Notes under the pieces: model-generated | Told to the model about the DNA's origin: nothing | Seen by the model: only the letters and a program-made list of their open reading frames with translations | The model's database searches: none | In this document: positions 6,106 to 6,939 of the stretch, piece by piece | Position numbering within the stretch: the stretch's first letter is position 1 | Layout: every line of letters begins with the position of its first letter | DNA from: an uncultured bacterium | GTDB lineage: Bacteria; Bacillota; Clostridia; Oscillospirales; Butyricicoccaceae | DNA length: 6,939 nt | Assembly (NCBI GenBank): GCA_905215125.1 | Contig: CAJMOV010000104.1 | Location: forward strand, 1 to 6,939 | Reading direction: 5' to 3' | Translations under genes and position numbers: made by a program

Positions 6106-6939
6106 AAAAGCGACTATCCCGTTCACTTGCCCTTCTGCTGGCCGTTTTTTTGTTAGCTGCTTTTCCGTCCGCCTGTGGAGACCGCCATGCTGGCCCGACG
6201 CCCGATGTCGTCCCAACGCCCTCGCCCGAACCGGATCCACAGCCCGATCCCTCTCCCCAGCCAGAGCCGGATCCCGAGCCAGGGCCAGAGGAGCCTGTCA
6301 CCGGTGAAAATATCGTTGTCGCTGACGGCGTCTGGCGCATAGATACTTCTTATTTTACTGAAAACCATCAGACGGTTGACCGCGTTTTTGTATGCGATAA
6401 CGACCGTGTCATCTTTTTTGTCTCTACCCTGAACCCTGACGGTACTGTGGCCGAAGGGGTAAGCGCTTATTTCTTTTCTCTGGATACCGGGCGCTTTCTG
6501 CCTGATACCCTGGAGCTGGGTGTCGTTGGCCTCTATCCCGACCGCACCTATGACGATGGCACTGTTTCCGTTGTAACGCTCGACTCAGAGAGCTACGAGT
6601 ATAAGGACATCCTTTTCATTGACCCGCAAAGCGCGACGGCGCAAAGCGTAGCCGCGCCGCGTGGCGACGATATCATCGCCCTATCTATCTCTCCCGACAA
6701 ACAGTACATCGCTATGACCGGGGTTGACACACTTCTTGTCACCGATATGACTTATTCACAGATTTTTCTGCAAATCGACGCTCAGGCCGATGAAAACGGC
6801 GATCAGCTCATCCCTTCCCCAACCGACTGGTCGAAGGACAGCAGCCAGTTATCCTTTAAGCTGGGAGCGTGGGAAAGCCTGCACACCCCGGCTGTAGCCA
6901 ACATCGCTGCCGGTGAGGTGCAGTATTATCCTGAGCTTT
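6102..6939 (+). CDS. lipoprotein with proline-rich stalk and TolB-like beta-propeller region, 3' end outside window
   Basis: An open frame of 279 codons runs off the right edge without a stop. Its ATG (6102-6104) overlaps the rarA stop, and AAGGGAG (6088-6094) lies seven bases upstream. The product starts MKKRLSRSLALLLAVFLLAA with Cys25 in FPSAC, a likely lipoprotein signal, although Pro at -3 is atypical. Residues 32-65 are a P-x-P stalk of Pro, Glu, Asp and Gln. From about 71 a soluble domain follows, with repeats of the kind seen in TolB/WD40-like propellers (SISPDKQYIAMTG, DWSKDSSQLSF). I infer an extracytoplasmic binding or scaffold role, but no specific function is supported. It is the third gene of the probable operon with the GH18 surface protein and rarA; linkage to a surface hydrolase fits an envelope location. 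Confidence 0.8.
   Translation, partial: MKKRLSRSLALLLAVFLLAAFPSACGDRHAGPTPDVVPTPSPEPDPQPDPSPQPEPDPEPGPEEPVTGENIVVADGVWRIDTSYFTENHQTVDRVFVCDNDRVIFFVSTLNPDGTVAEGVSAYFFSLDTGRFLPDTLELGVVGLYPDRTYDDGTVSVVTLDSESYEYKDILFIDPQSATAQSVAAPRGDDIIALSISPDKQYIAMTGVDTLLVTDMTYSQIFLQIDAQADENGDQLIPSPTDWSKDSSQLSFKLGAWESLHTPAVANIAAGEVQYYPEL
6195..6296 (+). repeat. low-complexity proline-rich linker repeat
   Basis: This stretch encodes about 34 residues dominated by P-x and P-D/E/Q-P steps. At DNA level CCGGATCC recurs at 6231-6238 and 6267-6274, exactly 36 bases apart, with the related CCCGATCC between them at 6243-6250. Such linkers usually space a folded domain from the membrane or wall and often vary in length between strains by slippage. 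Confidence 0.75.

Noticed and set aside
1..6939. CRISPR arrays, tRNA or rRNA genes, insertion sequences
   Set aside because: No regularly spaced repeats, cloverleaf-like or rRNA-like sequence, transposase or recombinase coding was seen anywhere in the window.

Overview
The window looks like chromosome of a spore-forming, moderately GC-rich member of Bacillota, class Clostridia (Oscillospiraceae-like). The grounds are a sporulation sigma factor of the SigK type, strong GGAGG ribosome binding sites, SLH-domain surface proteins, lipoprotein signal peptides and sigma-A-like promoters. The species cannot be fixed from the sequence.

Layout. At the left edge, on the minus strand, lies the 5' end of a TspO/MBR (tryptophan-rich sensory protein) gene. 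A gene-poor stretch of about 290 bp follows. Next, on the plus strand, comes a sigK gene that has lost its 5' part: homology begins abruptly inside the conserved region-2 segment (KKYYAS...), with no credible start codon, then continues intact to the stop. A near-consensus sigma-A promoter starts three bases after the sigK stop. Downstream of it is a terminator-like hairpin, then a gene for a two-helix membrane protein of unknown function. That gene converges on a minus-strand lipoprotein apbE (FAD:protein FMN transferase). Divergent from apbE is a plus-strand set of three closely packed genes: an SLH-anchored glycoside hydrolase family 18 protein, the AAA+ ATPase RarA, and a lipoprotein with a proline-rich stalk and a TolB-like beta-propeller region that runs off the right edge.

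How they work together. The gene set is mixed, mostly envelope functions plus one DNA-maintenance ATPase, and no single pathway emerges. The 14-bp gap between the GH18 gene and rarA and the ATGA overlap between rarA and the lipoprotein gene suggest one transcript.

The item most worth following is the interrupted sigK. It resembles the 3' half of a sigK split by a skin-type element, as in Bacillus subtilis (spoIVCB/spoIIIC) and Clostridioides difficile, but the 5' half and a recombinase are not in the window, so a decayed gene or a rearrangement is equally possible. A second point of interest is the promoter-then-terminator arrangement between sigK and the membrane protein gene. The rest is ordinary chromosomal content; I see no CRISPR array, tRNA, rRNA or insertion sequence.
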